In this document: positions 41,847-50,786 of the stretch, one piece after another | How positions within the stretch are numbered: position 1 is the stretch's first letter | Layout: each line of letters starts with the position of its first letter | NCBI GenBank assembly: GCA_036504735.1 | Contig: DASXUQ010000010.1 | Span: 248,001 to 312,000 of the forward strand | DNA length: 64,000 nucleotides | Direction: 5' to 3' | Origin: a bacterium | GTDB lineage: Bacteria > Electryoneota > RPQS01 | The notes under the pieces: generated by a model | Told to the model about the DNA's origin: nothing | The model's database searches: none | Seen by the model: the letters and a program-made list of their open reading frames with translations, nothing else | Translations under genes and position numbers: made by a program

Positions 41847-43184
41847 TTGGAAGTACAGGTTCAGACTGAACAAAAGAGCCCCACGGAATACGAACTGAAA
41901 GTGACTATTCCGGCGGAGGTGATGGAGCAGAAGGTCAAAGCCGCCCTCGATGAGATGGCCGGCAAGATTGTATTGCCCGGCTTCCGGCAGGGGCATATCC
42001 CGCGCAAGGTGCTGGATCAGCGCTTTGGCACTGCCGTGGCTCAGGAAGCACTGCAGGAAGTCCTGCAGGAAGGCTATCGGGATGCTTTGACCGAATCCAA
42101 GCTGGAGCCGGTATCCCCCGGCGACATGAAGGATGTACAGTACACGCCGGGCGAGCCGCTGACGTTCACGGTGGACGTGGAAGTAGCCCCGGATTTTGAA
42201 CTGCCCGTCCTCTCGGAGATCACGGTGGAAGCCCTCCAGCCGGTGGTCGAAGAGGAAGATGTGTTGAAGATGTTGGACGAGTTGCGCGAATCGCACGCGG
42301 TGGTTGCGCCGAGTGACGATCCGGTGGATCGTGACTCGATCATCACATTTGATTTGCAGGAACTCGACGAGACCGGACTGCCGATCCTGGGCCGGGAACA
42401 GAAGGACGCGGAACTTGATATGTCACGTTCACGTCTTGGCGAGGAATTTGCAATAAAAGTTATAGGCTTGATTCCCGGCGAAACGGCGGTGGTGGAATTC
42501 CCGGCGCACAGCCACGAGCACGAAGGGCAGACCCACGAGCACAAGGCGCAGCGCTACCAGATCACGATCCGCACGATCCGCCGCAAGGAATTGCCGGCGC
42601 TGGACGACGACATGGCCAAGCTGCTGAATCCGCAGATCGAGTCCCTGGATGCTCTGAAGGCCGATCTGAAGCGTTATCTGGAAGCCCGGGCCAATCATCA
42701 GGCCCACGAGCGGATGTTCCGCGCCGTGGCCGATGAGTTGTTGCGCAAGACGGACTTCACGGTGCCGCCGCGGATGCTCGACGATTATCTCGACCATATG
42801 GCCAAGGACGCCGTGAAGGGCCGCAAGGGCCGGGCGGTGGATCCCAAGGAAATCGAGCGCTTCAAAGACGAGTACCGGACGTCGGCAATCTGGAATCTGC
42901 GCTGGCACATGCTGCGCAAGAAGATCATCAGCGACCGGCAGATCGAGGTCACGGACGACGATTACAAGGGCGAAGTCGAGCGGCTGGCGAAGGTGGACGA
43001 GATGAAGAAGTCCGACTTCGAGAAGAAGCTGAACGACGAGCAGAAGGACCGGATCCGCGAAGATATCCTTGAGCGCAAGGTGCTGGCGGTGATCGAATCG
43101 GAAGTACAGACGGTGCCGCGACAGGTGACTCTGGCCGAATTCGAAGGCCGCGCGACGCCGGAGAGCGATATAGTTACGGCGTAA
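41847..43184 (+). CDS. tig: Trigger factor
   Basis: A ribosome-bound chaperone with peptidyl-prolyl isomerase activity. I place a TTG start at 41847 because GGAG lies 5 bases upstream, it begins the family N-terminus (EVQVQTEQKSPTEYEL), and any longer frame would run through the tRNA. The 445-residue protein has the ribosome-binding loop in GFRQGHIPRKVLDQRFG (about 45-60). An FKBP-like middle carries an insert rich in His/Glu (SHEHEGQTHEHKAQ), and a helical C-terminal chaperone domain follows. It precedes clpP and clpX, the widespread tig-clpP-clpX order. Confidence 0.95.
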   Translation: MEVQVQTEQKSPTEYELKVTIPAEVMEQKVKAALDEMAGKIVLPGFRQGHIPRKVLDQRFGTAVAQEALQEVLQEGYRDALTESKLEPVSPGDMKDVQYTPGEPLTFTVDVEVAPDFELPVLSEITVEALQPVVEEEDVLKMLDELRESHAVVAPSDDPVDRDSIITFDLQELDETGLPILGREQKDAELDMSRSRLGEEFAIKVIGLIPGETAVVEFPAHSHEHEGQTHEHKAQRYQITIRTIRRKELPALDDDMAKLLNPQIESLDALKADLKRYLEARANHQAHERMFRAVADELLRKTDFTVPPRMLDDYLDHMAKDAVKGRKGRAVDPKEIERFKDEYRTSAIWNLRWHMLRKKIISDRQIEVTDDDYKGEVERLAKVDEMKKSDFEKKLNDEQKDRIREDILERKVLAVIESEVQTVPRQVTLAEFEGRATPESDIVTA

Positions 43185-43214
43185 TTGAAACCCAATAGAG
43201 GAGTATATTCGCAC

Positions 43215-43814
43215 ATGACACTGGTACCGATGGTCATTGAGACAACGGGCCGCGGCGAACGGGCGTACGACATTTATTCGCGTTTGCTCCGCGAGCGGAT
43301 CGTGTTTATCGGGACTCCCATCGAAGATCACATGGCGAGCCTGATCATCGCCCAACTCATCTTCCTCGCCGCCGAAGATCCGGAGAAGGACATTTCCCTG
43401 TATATCAACAGCCCGGGCGGAGTCGTCTCCGCGGGACTGGCGATTTACGATACGATGCAGCACATCAAGCCGGACGTGGCCACGATCTGTATCGGCCAGG
43501 CGGCGTCGATGGGCGCGTTTCTGCTGGCGGCGGGAGCGGCGGGCAAGCGCAGTTCGCTTCCCAATGCACGGATTATGATCCACCAGCCGTCGGGCGGCGC
43601 GCAGGGCCAGGCATCGGACATCGATATTCAGGCCAAGGAGATCCTCAAGATCCGCAGCCGTTTGAACGACCTGCTGGCGATGCATACCGGCCAGCCGATC
43701 GAGCAGATCGAGAAGGACACGGACCGCAATAACTTCATGTCCGCGGAAGAGGCCAAAGCATTCGGCATCGTTGACGAGATCATCTACCCCCGTGACCGCA
43801 AGAAGAAAGCGTAG
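43215..43814 (+). CDS. clpP: ATP-dependent Clp protease proteolytic subunit with Asp-to-Asn change in the triad
   Basis: The 199-residue ClpP forms the tetradecameric barrel that works with ClpX. Ser98 (GQAASMGAF) and His123 (MIHQPSGG) are in place. The third triad residue, normally the Asp of ...TDRDNF..., is Asn172 here ([14 protein letters not shown]). The rest is canonical ([16 protein letters not shown]). GAGGAG lies upstream of the chosen ATG, which gives a short N-terminal segment. Position between tig and clpX supports the assignment. Asn in this position is known for ClpP1 of Listeria monocytogenes, where it affects activity, so reduced or conditional activity is possible. Confidence 0.95.
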   Translation: MTLVPMVIETTGRGERAYDIYSRLLRERIVFIGTPIEDHMASLIIAQLIFLAAEDPEKDISLYINSPGGVVSAGLAIYDTMQHIKPDVATICIGQAASMGAFLLAAGAAGKRSSLPNARIMIHQPSGGAQGQASDIDIQAKEILKIRSRLNDLLAMHTGQPIEQIEKDTDRNNFMSAEEAKAFGIVDEIIYPRDRKKKA

Positions 43815-43825
43815 CGCCGGATCCT

Positions 43826-45064
43826 TTGACTGAAAACGAACACGTCGAACAGTTCTGTTCGTTCTGCGGACGCACGGAGCGCCAGGTCAACACGCTGATC
43901 AAGCACCACGACGGCATCGCTATCTGTGACGTGTGCGTCGAGCACGCGCACCAGATCGTGGCGCTGTCGCGGGGCAGCCGGCGGGTGCTGCCGCTGGAGA
44001 AATTTCCGATCCCGATCGAGATCAAGCGCAAGCTCGACGAGTATGTGATCGGGCAGGACGACGCCAAGCGCAAGATCGCGGTGGCCGTGCACAATCACTA
44101 TAAGCGGATCAGCGCCGAGGATTTCGGCTCGGACGTCGAGCTGGAAAAGTCGAACATCATGCTGATCGGACCGACGGGCACGGGCAAGACGCTGCTGGCG
44201 CAGACGCTGGCGCGCTTCCTTCAAGTGCCGTTCGCCATTGCCGACGCGACCACGCTGACCGAAGCGGGGTACGTCGGCGAGGACGTGGAAAACGTGCTGG
44301 TGCGGCTGCTGCAGGCGGCGGACTATGATCTGGCGCGAGCCGAGATGGGCATCGTCTATATCGACGAGATCGACAAGATCGCGCGCAAGGAATCCAACGT
44401 CTCGATTACCCGCGACGTGTCGGGTGAAGGCGTGCAGCAGGCCCTGCTGAAGATTCTCGAAGGCAGCGTGGCGTCACTGCCGCCGCAGGGCGGACGCAAG
44501 CATCCCGAGCAGAAGCTGATCCAGATGAACACGAAGAATATTCTGTTCCTCTGCGGCGGCGCGTTCGAAGGTCTGGATAAAGTTGTGGCGCGGCGCGTGA
44601 ACAAGCGACGCATGGGCTTCGGTGCGGACGTGCAGACAGGCGAGGCGGCGGACCAGGTGCTGCATCAGGTGAGTTTCGAAGACCTGCACCAGTTCGGTCT
44701 CATTCCCGAGTTGATCGGACGCCTGCCGGTGGTGTCGGTGCTGGATCCGCTGTCGGATGAAGCCTTGCTGCGAATCCTGACCGAGCCGAAGAATGCCCTG
44801 GTCAAGCAGTATGCGCGGCTGTTCGAAATGGAAGGCGTAAAGCTGACCTTCGACGATCCATCGCTGAAGGCGATTGTCGCCCGGGCACAACAGCGCAAGA
44901 CCGGCGCACGTTCCCTGCGGTCGATCACGGAAGAAGCGTTGACGGACATTTTGTTCGAGATCCCCAGCGCCAAGGATATCGGCGAGGTGATTATTACCGC
45001 CGGAACCATTGAGCGCCGGGAACAGCCGAAGCTTATCCCGCTCAAGAAACGCAAGAGCGCCTGA
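43826..45064 (+). CDS. clpX: ClpX, ATPase subunit of ClpXP
   Basis: The AAA+ unfoldase that feeds substrates to ClpP. The 412-residue protein has the zinc-binding N-domain (FCSFCGRTE ... ICDVCVEHA, four Cys), Walker [13 protein letters not shown], and Walker [13 protein letters not shown]. Also visible are the pore loop [10 protein letters not shown] and the [14 protein letters not shown]-like sensor 2 region. The start is TTG at 43826, 11 bases after clpP. A palindrome-rich gap follows. Confidence 0.97.
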   Translation: MTENEHVEQFCSFCGRTERQVNTLIKHHDGIAICDVCVEHAHQIVALSRGSRRVLPLEKFPIPIEIKRKLDEYVIGQDDAKRKIAVAVHNHYKRISAEDFGSDVELEKSNIMLIGPTGTGKTLLAQTLARFLQVPFAIADATTLTEAGYVGEDVENVLVRLLQAADYDLARAEMGIVYIDEIDKIARKESNVSITRDVSGEGVQQALLKILEGSVASLPPQGGRKHPEQKLIQMNTKNILFLCGGAFEGLDKVVARRVNKRRMGFGADVQTGEAADQVLHQVSFEDLHQFGLIPELIGRLPVVSVLDPLSDEALLRILTEPKNALVKQYARLFEMEGVKLTFDDPSLKAIVARAQQRKTGARSLRSITEEALTDILFEIPSAKDIGEVIITAGTIERREQPKLIPLKKRKSA

Positions 45065-45081
45065 GCAGGGCTAAGCCCTGC
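45065..45081. repeat. Palindrome after clpX related to the R2 terminal block
   Basis: GCAGGGC-TAA-GCCCTGC starts directly after the clpX stop. It resembles the first palindrome of R2 copy B (CAAGGGCTGAGCCCTTG). It may serve as a weak terminator, or be an isolated repeat end. Confidence 0.4.
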
Positions 45082-45170
45082 ACCTATGTCGCCTGCTCGG
45101 CGGCAAAGGGGTTCTGCGTGGAGACTGCGTGGTTCCACGCGTGCGGAATCCGTTGTCTGTTTATGCCGCG

Positions 45171-47135
45171 ATGACATTTCGGGTGACGGCTGCCACACAG
45201 CCGTCACTTTCTCTATTCAGCCCACTCTACTCCTCACACCGCGTGTTTCGAAGCATCCTCCAGATCATCCTGTTGCCGTATTGCGCCGTTATGCTTTGTC
45301 TGCCGGCGATGGCGGCGTTGACTCCGCCGCGGGCGATAGGCATGCCGGACAGCAGCGGAGTGCAGGTAGAAAAGGGGATTGAGTTTCTGCGGATCACGGA
45401 GCGGCTGAATTCACAGGTGAAACTACCGATGCGGTTTATGGTGGATGCCAACGCGCAGTGGAAGACGGAATGGCAGACGCCGGAAGGGCAGACGGACCGC
45501 GTGCGGCAGGATGGCCGGTGGTATGCGGGGATGAGCCAGCCTGTGGTAAGCTGGGCGAGCGCGTGGCTGGCGGCATCGGGAGAACACTTAGATGACCGGC
45601 CGTACAATTTGCCGGCGCGCATTCCGACCCGCGTCGATCTGTTTCCGAGAGCCCACGACTACGCGGAGGCCGCGGTGTTTGCTCCCACGCAAAGCGCGGC
45701 TGCGGTGCGGATTCTGCGGGGCGGAATGGGTCTGTCGGCCAATCCGTGGAAACCGTTGCGGGCGGATGCCGGCATCGGCCCTGTGCAGGACCGGCGCATC
45801 GGTCAGATGAGCAGCGGTGTGGGGGTGTGGACGCATCTGGGGCTGGATCACTGGAACCTTGCGGGCTACGACCAGTCATTGTCTCTGGACTATGACCGGG
45901 AGACGCCCCGGCACCACAACAGCGAGGATGTCAAGGGCCGCTACGAAGTTTACCGCGAGTTCTTCGAAGGCAACAGCAACCGCGCGGAGTTGTCGTTTAC
46001 GTCTCTGAATCAGGACGTGTATCTGGATGCCAGCGGACGCACCGGGCGGCGGGTGGAAAAGGGCTATACTCTCAAAGACGTGCTGCGTTACAGCATCTCG
46101 CGCGGGATGAGAGTCGAAATGGGCGGGGATATCGTCCGCGAAAAGACGGACCAGAGCCAGCCCGACGCGGCAACCTCATCGCTGGAGGAGAATCAGGCGG
46201 GATTCACGTCGGCCTTGCAGGCGGAGAGCGGCATTGCATCGGGCGAATTGCAACTGGGAATGCGCACGATCACGCAGAACATCCGCGGCGACATCTTGCA
46301 GGGACACAAGAGCGATCTGGCGCTGCAGGGACAGCTTGCTCTGGCGGGACACACGACGCTGAACGCGAGAGCATCGGTATCGAAGTACTCCCTGGACACG
46401 CGCAGCACCTCCAACTACGATGACCGCGACGAGTTGCGATACAATTTGGAAGCAATGGTGTCCAGGCCGTTTCTGAAGACCTTCGTCTATGAACTGCACG
46501 GCCTGACGCAGCTCGATCATCTGGTGTACATTTTCCGGCAGAGCAGCGCCAACAATCGCTGGACGCGTCTGTTTCTGCTGGGCTCCTCCATCCGGCACAG
46601 GCCGACGCAGACGTTTGAGCAGACGGTGACGGCAAGCGTATCGGCGAACTACCAGGCCTATGACTATGATCTCGACCCGCGCACGTCGCGTTCCACGGTG
46701 CACCGCCGCGTGCTGCTGGGCGACAGCGTGGGGTTTGATCTGATGTCGCGGTTCGGTCTGAGCGGGAAGGTCCTGTGGCAGCAGGAGGAATTCGGCAGGC
46801 TCTTCTGGTCGTCCTTCACCGAAGAGCGCAGCGACCAGACACGCTCGGTGACCGCATCGCTGGAGATGATCATGAACGTCACGCGTTCGCTGCAGGCAGG
46901 CACGGGCGTGCTGTGGGACAGCCGGCGTGGCGAGCGGTTTCCGGGCACGTCTACGCGGACGGCGCAACTTGTCTTCCAGGACGTGCGAACCTATGGGCCA
47001 ATGGTCACGCTGCGCAAGACCGGCTACCGGGGACTGTTTCTGGATATGAATGCCCGCGTGCTGCGCCAGTTTCAACTCGAACACAAGACCCGCTGGGTGA
47101 CCCTCGGCGAAATGGTGGGAGGCTTTCGATGGTGA
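45171..47135 (+). CDS. Outer-membrane beta-barrel candidate, function unknown
   Basis: About 654 residues. A good signal peptide ends near LCLPAMAA. The true start may be the ATG at 45171 or, better for the signal peptide, the GTG at 45243 (MFRSILQIILL); neither has a clear ribosome site. The body alternates polar and hydrophobic residues in many strand-sized blocks (ASGELQLGMRTITQ, RASVSKYSLDTR, YELHGLTQLDHLVYIFR). The chain ends in Trp (GGFRW), the C-terminal aromatic signal for barrel assembly. No plug or known family was recognised. It overlaps rsmE by 7 bases. Confidence 0.72.
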   Translation: MTFRVTAATQPSLSLFSPLYSSHRVFRSILQIILLPYCAVMLCLPAMAALTPPRAIGMPDSSGVQVEKGIEFLRITERLNSQVKLPMRFMVDANAQWKTEWQTPEGQTDRVRQDGRWYAGMSQPVVSWASAWLAASGEHLDDRPYNLPARIPTRVDLFPRAHDYAEAAVFAPTQSAAAVRILRGGMGLSANPWKPLRADAGIGPVQDRRIGQMSSGVGVWTHLGLDHWNLAGYDQSLSLDYDRETPRHHNSEDVKGRYEVYREFFEGNSNRAELSFTSLNQDVYLDASGRTGRRVEKGYTLKDVLRYSISRGMRVEMGGDIVREKTDQSQPDAATSSLEENQAGFTSALQAESGIASGELQLGMRTITQNIRGDILQGHKSDLALQGQLALAGHTTLNARASVSKYSLDTRSTSNYDDRDELRYNLEAMVSRPFLKTFVYELHGLTQLDHLVYIFRQSSANNRWTRLFLLGSSIRHRPTQTFEQTVTASVSANYQAYDYDLDPRTSRSTVHRRVLLGDSVGFDLMSRFGLSGKVLWQQEEFGRLFWSSFTEERSDQTRSVTASLEMIMNVTRSLQAGTGVLWDSRRGERFPGTSTRTAQLVFQDVRTYGPMVTLRKTGYRGLFLDMNARVLRQFQLEHKTRWVTLGEMVGGFRW

Positions 47136-47866
47136 CGATGGAATGGGGCGAGTTTGTGTATGCACCGCCGGCGGCCCGAGTGGATGATCTGATTGTGCCT
47201 CCGGAGGATGAAGCGCACCACCTGTTCCGCGTGCGCCGGATCGCCGCCGGGGACGAAGTCTATGTCACGGACGGCGAGGGCATGGTCTATGGCTGTCTGG
47301 TGTTGCCGGATCACAGTCTGAAGATCCTCCATGAGTTGCCGTTCTTCGGCGAGCCGGTGCGGCCCATCCTTCTGTGCGCCGCGGTATTGAAAGGCGACAG
47401 CAACCGCGAAATCATCGACGCCGCGACGCAACTGGGCGCGTCCACGATCATTCTGTTTCACGGGCAGCGCAGCGAAGGGCGGCTGCGGGAGGACAAACTG
47501 GTCAAGCTGCGGAGGATCACGGTTACCGCGATCAAGCAGTGCGGGCGGGCGCGCTTGCCGCAGATTGTGCTGAAAAACAGCCTTGAGGCGGCCTTGGCAT
47601 CCATTCCGGCGGGCTGCATGAAATTTCTTGCGCATCCTTTCGAAGATATGCGGGAGATAGGAACGATGCCCGCTGCGACCGCCGCAGACAGCTCGATGGT
47701 GATCGTGGGGCCGGAAGGAGGCTTTACCGACGCCGAAGTGGACGTCGCGCTGAAGGCGGGGTGCCGGCCCTTGATTCTGGCACGGAGACGGCTGCGCGCC
47801 GAAACCGCCGTTGCCGCGGGATTGACGTTTCTGTTGACACGGCGCGGCGAGTTTCAGGCGCCGTAG
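47129..47866 (+). CDS. rsmE: 16S rRNA (uracil-1498-N3)-methyltransferase
   Basis: A SPOUT-class methyltransferase acting on the 30S decoding region. About 245 residues, as expected. The N-terminal PUA-like part contains HHLFRVRRIAAGDEVYVTDG. The SPOUT knot shows ILLCAAVLKGDSNREIIDAATQLG, then VIVGPEGGFTDAEV and RRRLRAETAVAAGLTFL, the trefoil-knot cofactor pocket. The ATG at 47129 has GGGAGG 6 bases before it. Its start lies inside the last codons of the upstream barrel gene. Confidence 0.92.
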   Translation: MVTMEWGEFVYAPPAARVDDLIVPPEDEAHHLFRVRRIAAGDEVYVTDGEGMVYGCLVLPDHSLKILHELPFFGEPVRPILLCAAVLKGDSNREIIDAATQLGASTIILFHGQRSEGRLREDKLVKLRRITVTAIKQCGRARLPQIVLKNSLEAALASIPAGCMKFLAHPFEDMREIGTMPAATAADSSMVIVGPEGGFTDAEVDVALKAGCRPLILARRRLRAETAVAAGLTFLLTRRGEFQAP

Positions 47867-47894
47867 CCCAACGTACTGTGGATTCCAAACAAAG

Positions 47895-47919
47895 CAAGCC
47901 ACCGTTAACCGGTGGCTTG
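47895..47919. terminator. Bidirectional hairpin between rsmE and the small protein gene
   Basis: A perfect 10-bp stem CAAGCCACCG / CGGTGGCTTG with loop TTAAC lies 28 bases after the rsmE stop, between convergent genes. Short T-rich flanks suggest an intrinsic terminator. Confidence 0.65.
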
Positions 47920-47944
47920 TTGTACTCAGGTGCGTGGGTATGCT

Positions 47945-48205
47945 TCAGGATTTGACGCGGCGGCTAAGTTGCTCCGCGACTTCCGTAAGAATATCCGGGC
48001 GATTGTAATACCCTTCCCGTATCCGCTTGCGGATTCCGGACATAAGTTCGATCTGCCGCATGACCTCACTGACATGCACCACGGTTCTCGCGGTGGTGGG
48101 TCCGGTGTCATAATGTAGATCGCGCTTGAGACTCATGGTTCGCCCGTTGTCCGTTCCACAGAAAATAATGTTCTCAGTTACATTATCGGCGGATACGGGG
48201 AACAC
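47945..48205 (-). CDS. Small protein with FlgM-like C-terminal segment, unsure
   Basis: An 86-residue frame; an internal ATG at 48136 would give 63 residues. The C-terminal half (ELMSGIRKRIREGYYNRPDILTEVAEQLSRR) has the helical pattern of the C-terminus of the anti-sigma factor FlgM (I/V-x2-I/L-x-G-x-Y...IAEKLL). The similarity is only a motif, and no flagellar gene is in the window. It follows the HD-GYP gene by 17 bases on the same strand, so both may act in one signalling pathway. Confidence 0.55.
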   Translation of the reverse strand: MFPVSADNVTENIIFCGTDNGRTMSLKRDLHYDTGPTTARTVVHVSEVMRQIELMSGIRKRIREGYYNRPDILTEVAEQLSRRVKS

Positions 48206-48222
48206 TTAATGGGTTTCCGGAT

Positions 48223-49236
48223 CTAAACGATGCGGGTTGCGTTTGGCCCGAGGCGATGGATCAAGAGATGCACAATCTCATCATCCAGCTCGTGCGCCAT
48301 CTTGCCGAGGATTGTTTTCAGGGCCTCGTAGCCGCTCATGGCGGGTTTGTAGACGCGATGCGACGTAAAGGCGTCGAACACGTCGGCCACGCTGCAGATG
48401 CGTGATTCGAGGGGGATCGCATGGGAGGGCAGATGGCGCGGGTAGCCGCTGCCGTCGAGGCGCTCATGGTGGTTGCGGATAATCTCAATCACTTCCGGGC
48501 GCATATTGGGGTGGCCGGCCATCAGGCTTACACCCAGCTCCGGATGCTTCTCCATCTGGCGGATTTCCCATGGCGAGAGCATGCCGGGCTTGCGCAGAAT
48601 GTCGGCGGAAACCTGGCATTTGCCGATGTCGTGAAGCAGAAACCCCATGGCGATGTCGCGGATCTCCGACTCCGTCCACGTGCCTGTTTCCAAAGCCAAA
48701 CCTGTCCCCAGCACCGAAACGTGCACCGAATGGGAATAGAGGGAATAGTCGAAGGAAAAGAGCGACACCATCGTGCGCAGCATGGCGGGATCCGCCGTGA
48801 TGGAGGCCACCGTATGGGCGACGACCTTCTTGTTGGCGGACATGATGAGCGGCGATTGCGGGCGCTCGAAGGTGGATTTGATCAGGGACTGCGACGTCTC
48901 GTAGAGCACCGCGGACTTTTCGGCGGGCGACATCTGATCGGAGGCCAGCACCTGGCCGACGGTGCGGTCTACATAGGTATAATAGTCGCTGGCGTCTTCA
49001 TCCCGCACATAGAGAGTCTTAACGCCGTTCTCGATGAGTTCGCGCCGCTTTTTGTCGGTAAACTCGAACTCGGCGGCTTTGTAGAGGAGGTAACGGATCC
49101 CGCCGCGTCCCGGCATGCCGAGATAGAGTTCGAAACTCGCGCCCATTCCGGGGCGCAATGTCGCCAGCGGAGCCGGATGAAAAATATTCTTCCGGTTCTC
49201 AATGGCGGTGGTCAGTGGGAAGTTGGCATGCATCAC
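48223..49236 (-). CDS. HD-GYP domain phosphodiesterase
   Basis: A 337-residue soluble protein. The C-terminal half is an HD-GYP domain: YSHSVHVSVLGTGL, LLHDIGKCQVSADIL, then NHHERLDGSGYPRHL. ICSVADVFDAFTSHRVYKPA completes it. HD-GYP proteins hydrolyse cyclic-di-GMP or related dinucleotides. The N-terminal ~130 residues lack a recognised sensor and may resemble a DUF3391-like module (GMGASFELYLGMPGRGGIRYLLYKA). It probably affects motility or surface behaviour via cyclic dinucleotides. Confidence 0.88.
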   Translation of the reverse strand: MMHANFPLTTAIENRKNIFHPAPLATLRPGMGASFELYLGMPGRGGIRYLLYKAAEFEFTDKKRRELIENGVKTLYVRDEDASDYYTYVDRTVGQVLASDQMSPAEKSAVLYETSQSLIKSTFERPQSPLIMSANKKVVAHTVASITADPAMLRTMVSLFSFDYSLYSHSVHVSVLGTGLALETGTWTESEIRDIAMGFLLHDIGKCQVSADILRKPGMLSPWEIRQMEKHPELGVSLMAGHPNMRPEVIEIIRNHHERLDGSGYPRHLPSHAIPLESRICSVADVFDAFTSHRVYKPAMSGYEALKTILGKMAHELDDEIVHLLIHRLGPNATRIV

Positions 49237-49274
49237 CGGAGAAAACTGGCAAAGCGCGTGCCCGCTGATGTCGT

Positions 49275-49313
49275 AAAAAAGCGACCCGTGGTAAGGGGTA
49301 CCACGGGTCGCTT
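49275..49313 (-). terminator. Intrinsic terminator after tRNA-Lys
   Basis: On the minus strand a 15-bp perfect stem (arms 49299-49313 and 49279-49293) with a 5-base loop is followed by a run of six T. It begins 6 bases after the tRNA-Lys 3' end. One of the strongest terminators in the window. Confidence 0.9.
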
Positions 49314-49318
49314 GTGTG

Positions 49319-49391
49319 TGAGAGCGGCGGGGCTCGAACCCGCGACACCCGCCTTAAAAGGGCGATGCTCTACCTACTGAGCTACGCTCTC
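49319..49391 (-). tRNA. tRNA-Lys (UUU anticodon)
   Basis: A 73-base tRNA with acceptor GAGAGCG/CGCTCTC and discriminator A. The D-arm is GCTC...GAGC, the anticodon stem TCGCC/GGCGG with loop CTTTTAA (anticodon TTT), and the T-arm GCGGG/CCCGC. CCA is not encoded. It lies downstream of purA on the same strand and could be processed from a purA read-through transcript; no promoter of its own was found. Confidence 0.95.
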
Positions 49392-49395
49392 ACGG

Positions 49396-49437
49396 AAAAC
49401 AAAAAGCGAAAAACGAAAAGCGAAAAGCGAAAAAAAA
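49396..49437. repeat. A-rich degenerate tandem repeat
   Basis: About six imperfect units related to AGCGAAA run between tRNA-Lys and the purA stop. On the minus strand this is a T-rich stretch just after purA, which may weaken elongation. It looks like slippage DNA. Confidence 0.55.
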
Positions 49438-49445
49438 GTCTGAGT

Positions 49446-50720
49446 TTACTTTGTAATGGTCTGGTTGCGGGACGGGCCGACGGAAATCATGGCGACGGGG
49501 ACTTCGGTGAATTCCTGAATGAATTCGAGGTAGTCCTTGGCGGCCTTGGGGAGGTCGGCAAAGGTGTGAATATCGCCAAGTGGTTCATCCCAACCAGGTA
49601 GCTCTTCGTAAACGGGCTTGACTTTGGACAGGATGCGCGAATCGGACGGGAAGTGGCGATAGGTGCGGGTCTCTTCGGCGTAAGCCACACATACTTTGAT
49701 GGGGTTGATACCCGTCAACACGTCGAGCTTGGTGATGGCCCACGAATCCACGCTGTTGACACGGGCGGAAAAACGGGCCACCACGCCGTCAAACCAGCCG
49801 CAGCGGCGGGGGCGTCCAGTGGTCGCGCCGTATTCATCACCGCGTTCGCGGAGATTGACGCCTTCCTCGTTGTCTGCCAACTCGGTGGGGAAGGGGCCTT
49901 CACCGACACGGGTCGTGTAGGCTTTGATGATGCCCATAACACGATCAATGTGGCGCGGACCGATTCCGAGCCCTGTGCACGCGCCTCCCGCCGTGGGATT
50001 GGACGATGTGACGAAGGGATAGGTTCCCATGTCGACGTCCAGCAACGTGCCCTGCGCGCCTTCAAGGATAATGCGCTTGCCGGCATGCCGGGCATCGGCG
50101 AGAAGGACGGACACATCCTTGACGAATGGATCGATCCGCTTGTCAAAGGCGAGGTATTCGTCGACAATGGCCTCGACATTCAGTTCCGGTTTGTCGAAGA
50201 TCTTGGCCAGCAGGCGGTTCTTTTCCTGCACATTGGACTGGATCTTGTCGCGGAGGCACTGGGGATCGAGCAGATCGACGATGCGGATGCCGACGCGAGC
50301 GTGCTTGTCCACGTAAGCGGGGCCGATGCCGCGACCGGTGGTGCCGATCTTGGTGCGGCCATTCTCGGCTTCATAAAGCTGATCGAGCAGCTTGTGGTAA
50401 GGCATAATCAGGTGGGCCTGATGGCTGACGAACAGCCGACCTGCCAGCGAGATGCCTGCCGCTTCCACCTGCGCAATTTCCGTGAGCAGCGCGACGGGGT
50501 CCACAACCACGCCGGCACCGATCAGATTGACCGTATTGGGCCACAGTACTCCGGCGGGGAGCAGGTGCAGCACGATCTTCTTTCCTTCGTGAACGACCGT
50601 GTGGCCGGCATTCGCGCCACCTTGATAGCGGGCCACCACATCGGCGTCCGCACTGAGGTAGTCTACGATCTTGCCTTTGCCTTCATCTCCCCATTGAGCG
50701 CCGAGGGCTATGGTGACCAT
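49446..50720 (-). CDS. purA: Adenylosuccinate synthetase
   Basis: It joins IMP and aspartate with GTP to form adenylosuccinate, the first committed step to AMP. The 424-residue length is normal. QWGDEGKGKIVDYLS is the P-loop with the catalytic Asp and Lys. GGANAGHTV and TTGRGIGPAYVDK, GAQGTLLDVDMGTYPFVTSSNPTAGG and the late TGRPRRCGWFD are all intact. It stands after the secF terminator. Confidence 0.97.
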   Translation of the reverse strand: MVTIALGAQWGDEGKGKIVDYLSADADVVARYQGGANAGHTVVHEGKKIVLHLLPAGVLWPNTVNLIGAGVVVDPVALLTEIAQVEAAGISLAGRLFVSHQAHLIMPYHKLLDQLYEAENGRTKIGTTGRGIGPAYVDKHARVGIRIVDLLDPQCLRDKIQSNVQEKNRLLAKIFDKPELNVEAIVDEYLAFDKRIDPFVKDVSVLLADARHAGKRIILEGAQGTLLDVDMGTYPFVTSSNPTAGGACTGLGIGPRHIDRVMGIIKAYTTRVGEGPFPTELADNEEGVNLRERGDEYGATTGRPRRCGWFDGVVARFSARVNSVDSWAITKLDVLTGINPIKVCVAYAEETRTYRHFPSDSRILSKVKPVYEELPGWDEPLGDIHTFADLPKAAKDYLEFIQEFTEVPVAMISVGPSRNQTITK

Positions 50721-50740
50721 AGGTGAGAGTCCTTAGAACA

Positions 50741-50765
50741 AAACAGCCTCGCTCTCGCGAGGCTG
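50741..50765 (-). terminator. Intrinsic terminator after secF
   Basis: On the minus strand a 9-bp stem (CAGCCTCGC / GCGAGGCTG) with a 4-base loop is followed by TTTTG, 22 bases after the secF stop and before purA. It separates the two transcription units. Confidence 0.8.
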
Positions 50766-50786
50766 CGAGGGGTTTTCAGAGCGAAC

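Noticed and set aside
49396-49437. A-rich repeat as a short CRISPR or regulatory array
   Set aside because: Units are only about 7 bases, degenerate and without spacers; slippage is the simpler explanation.
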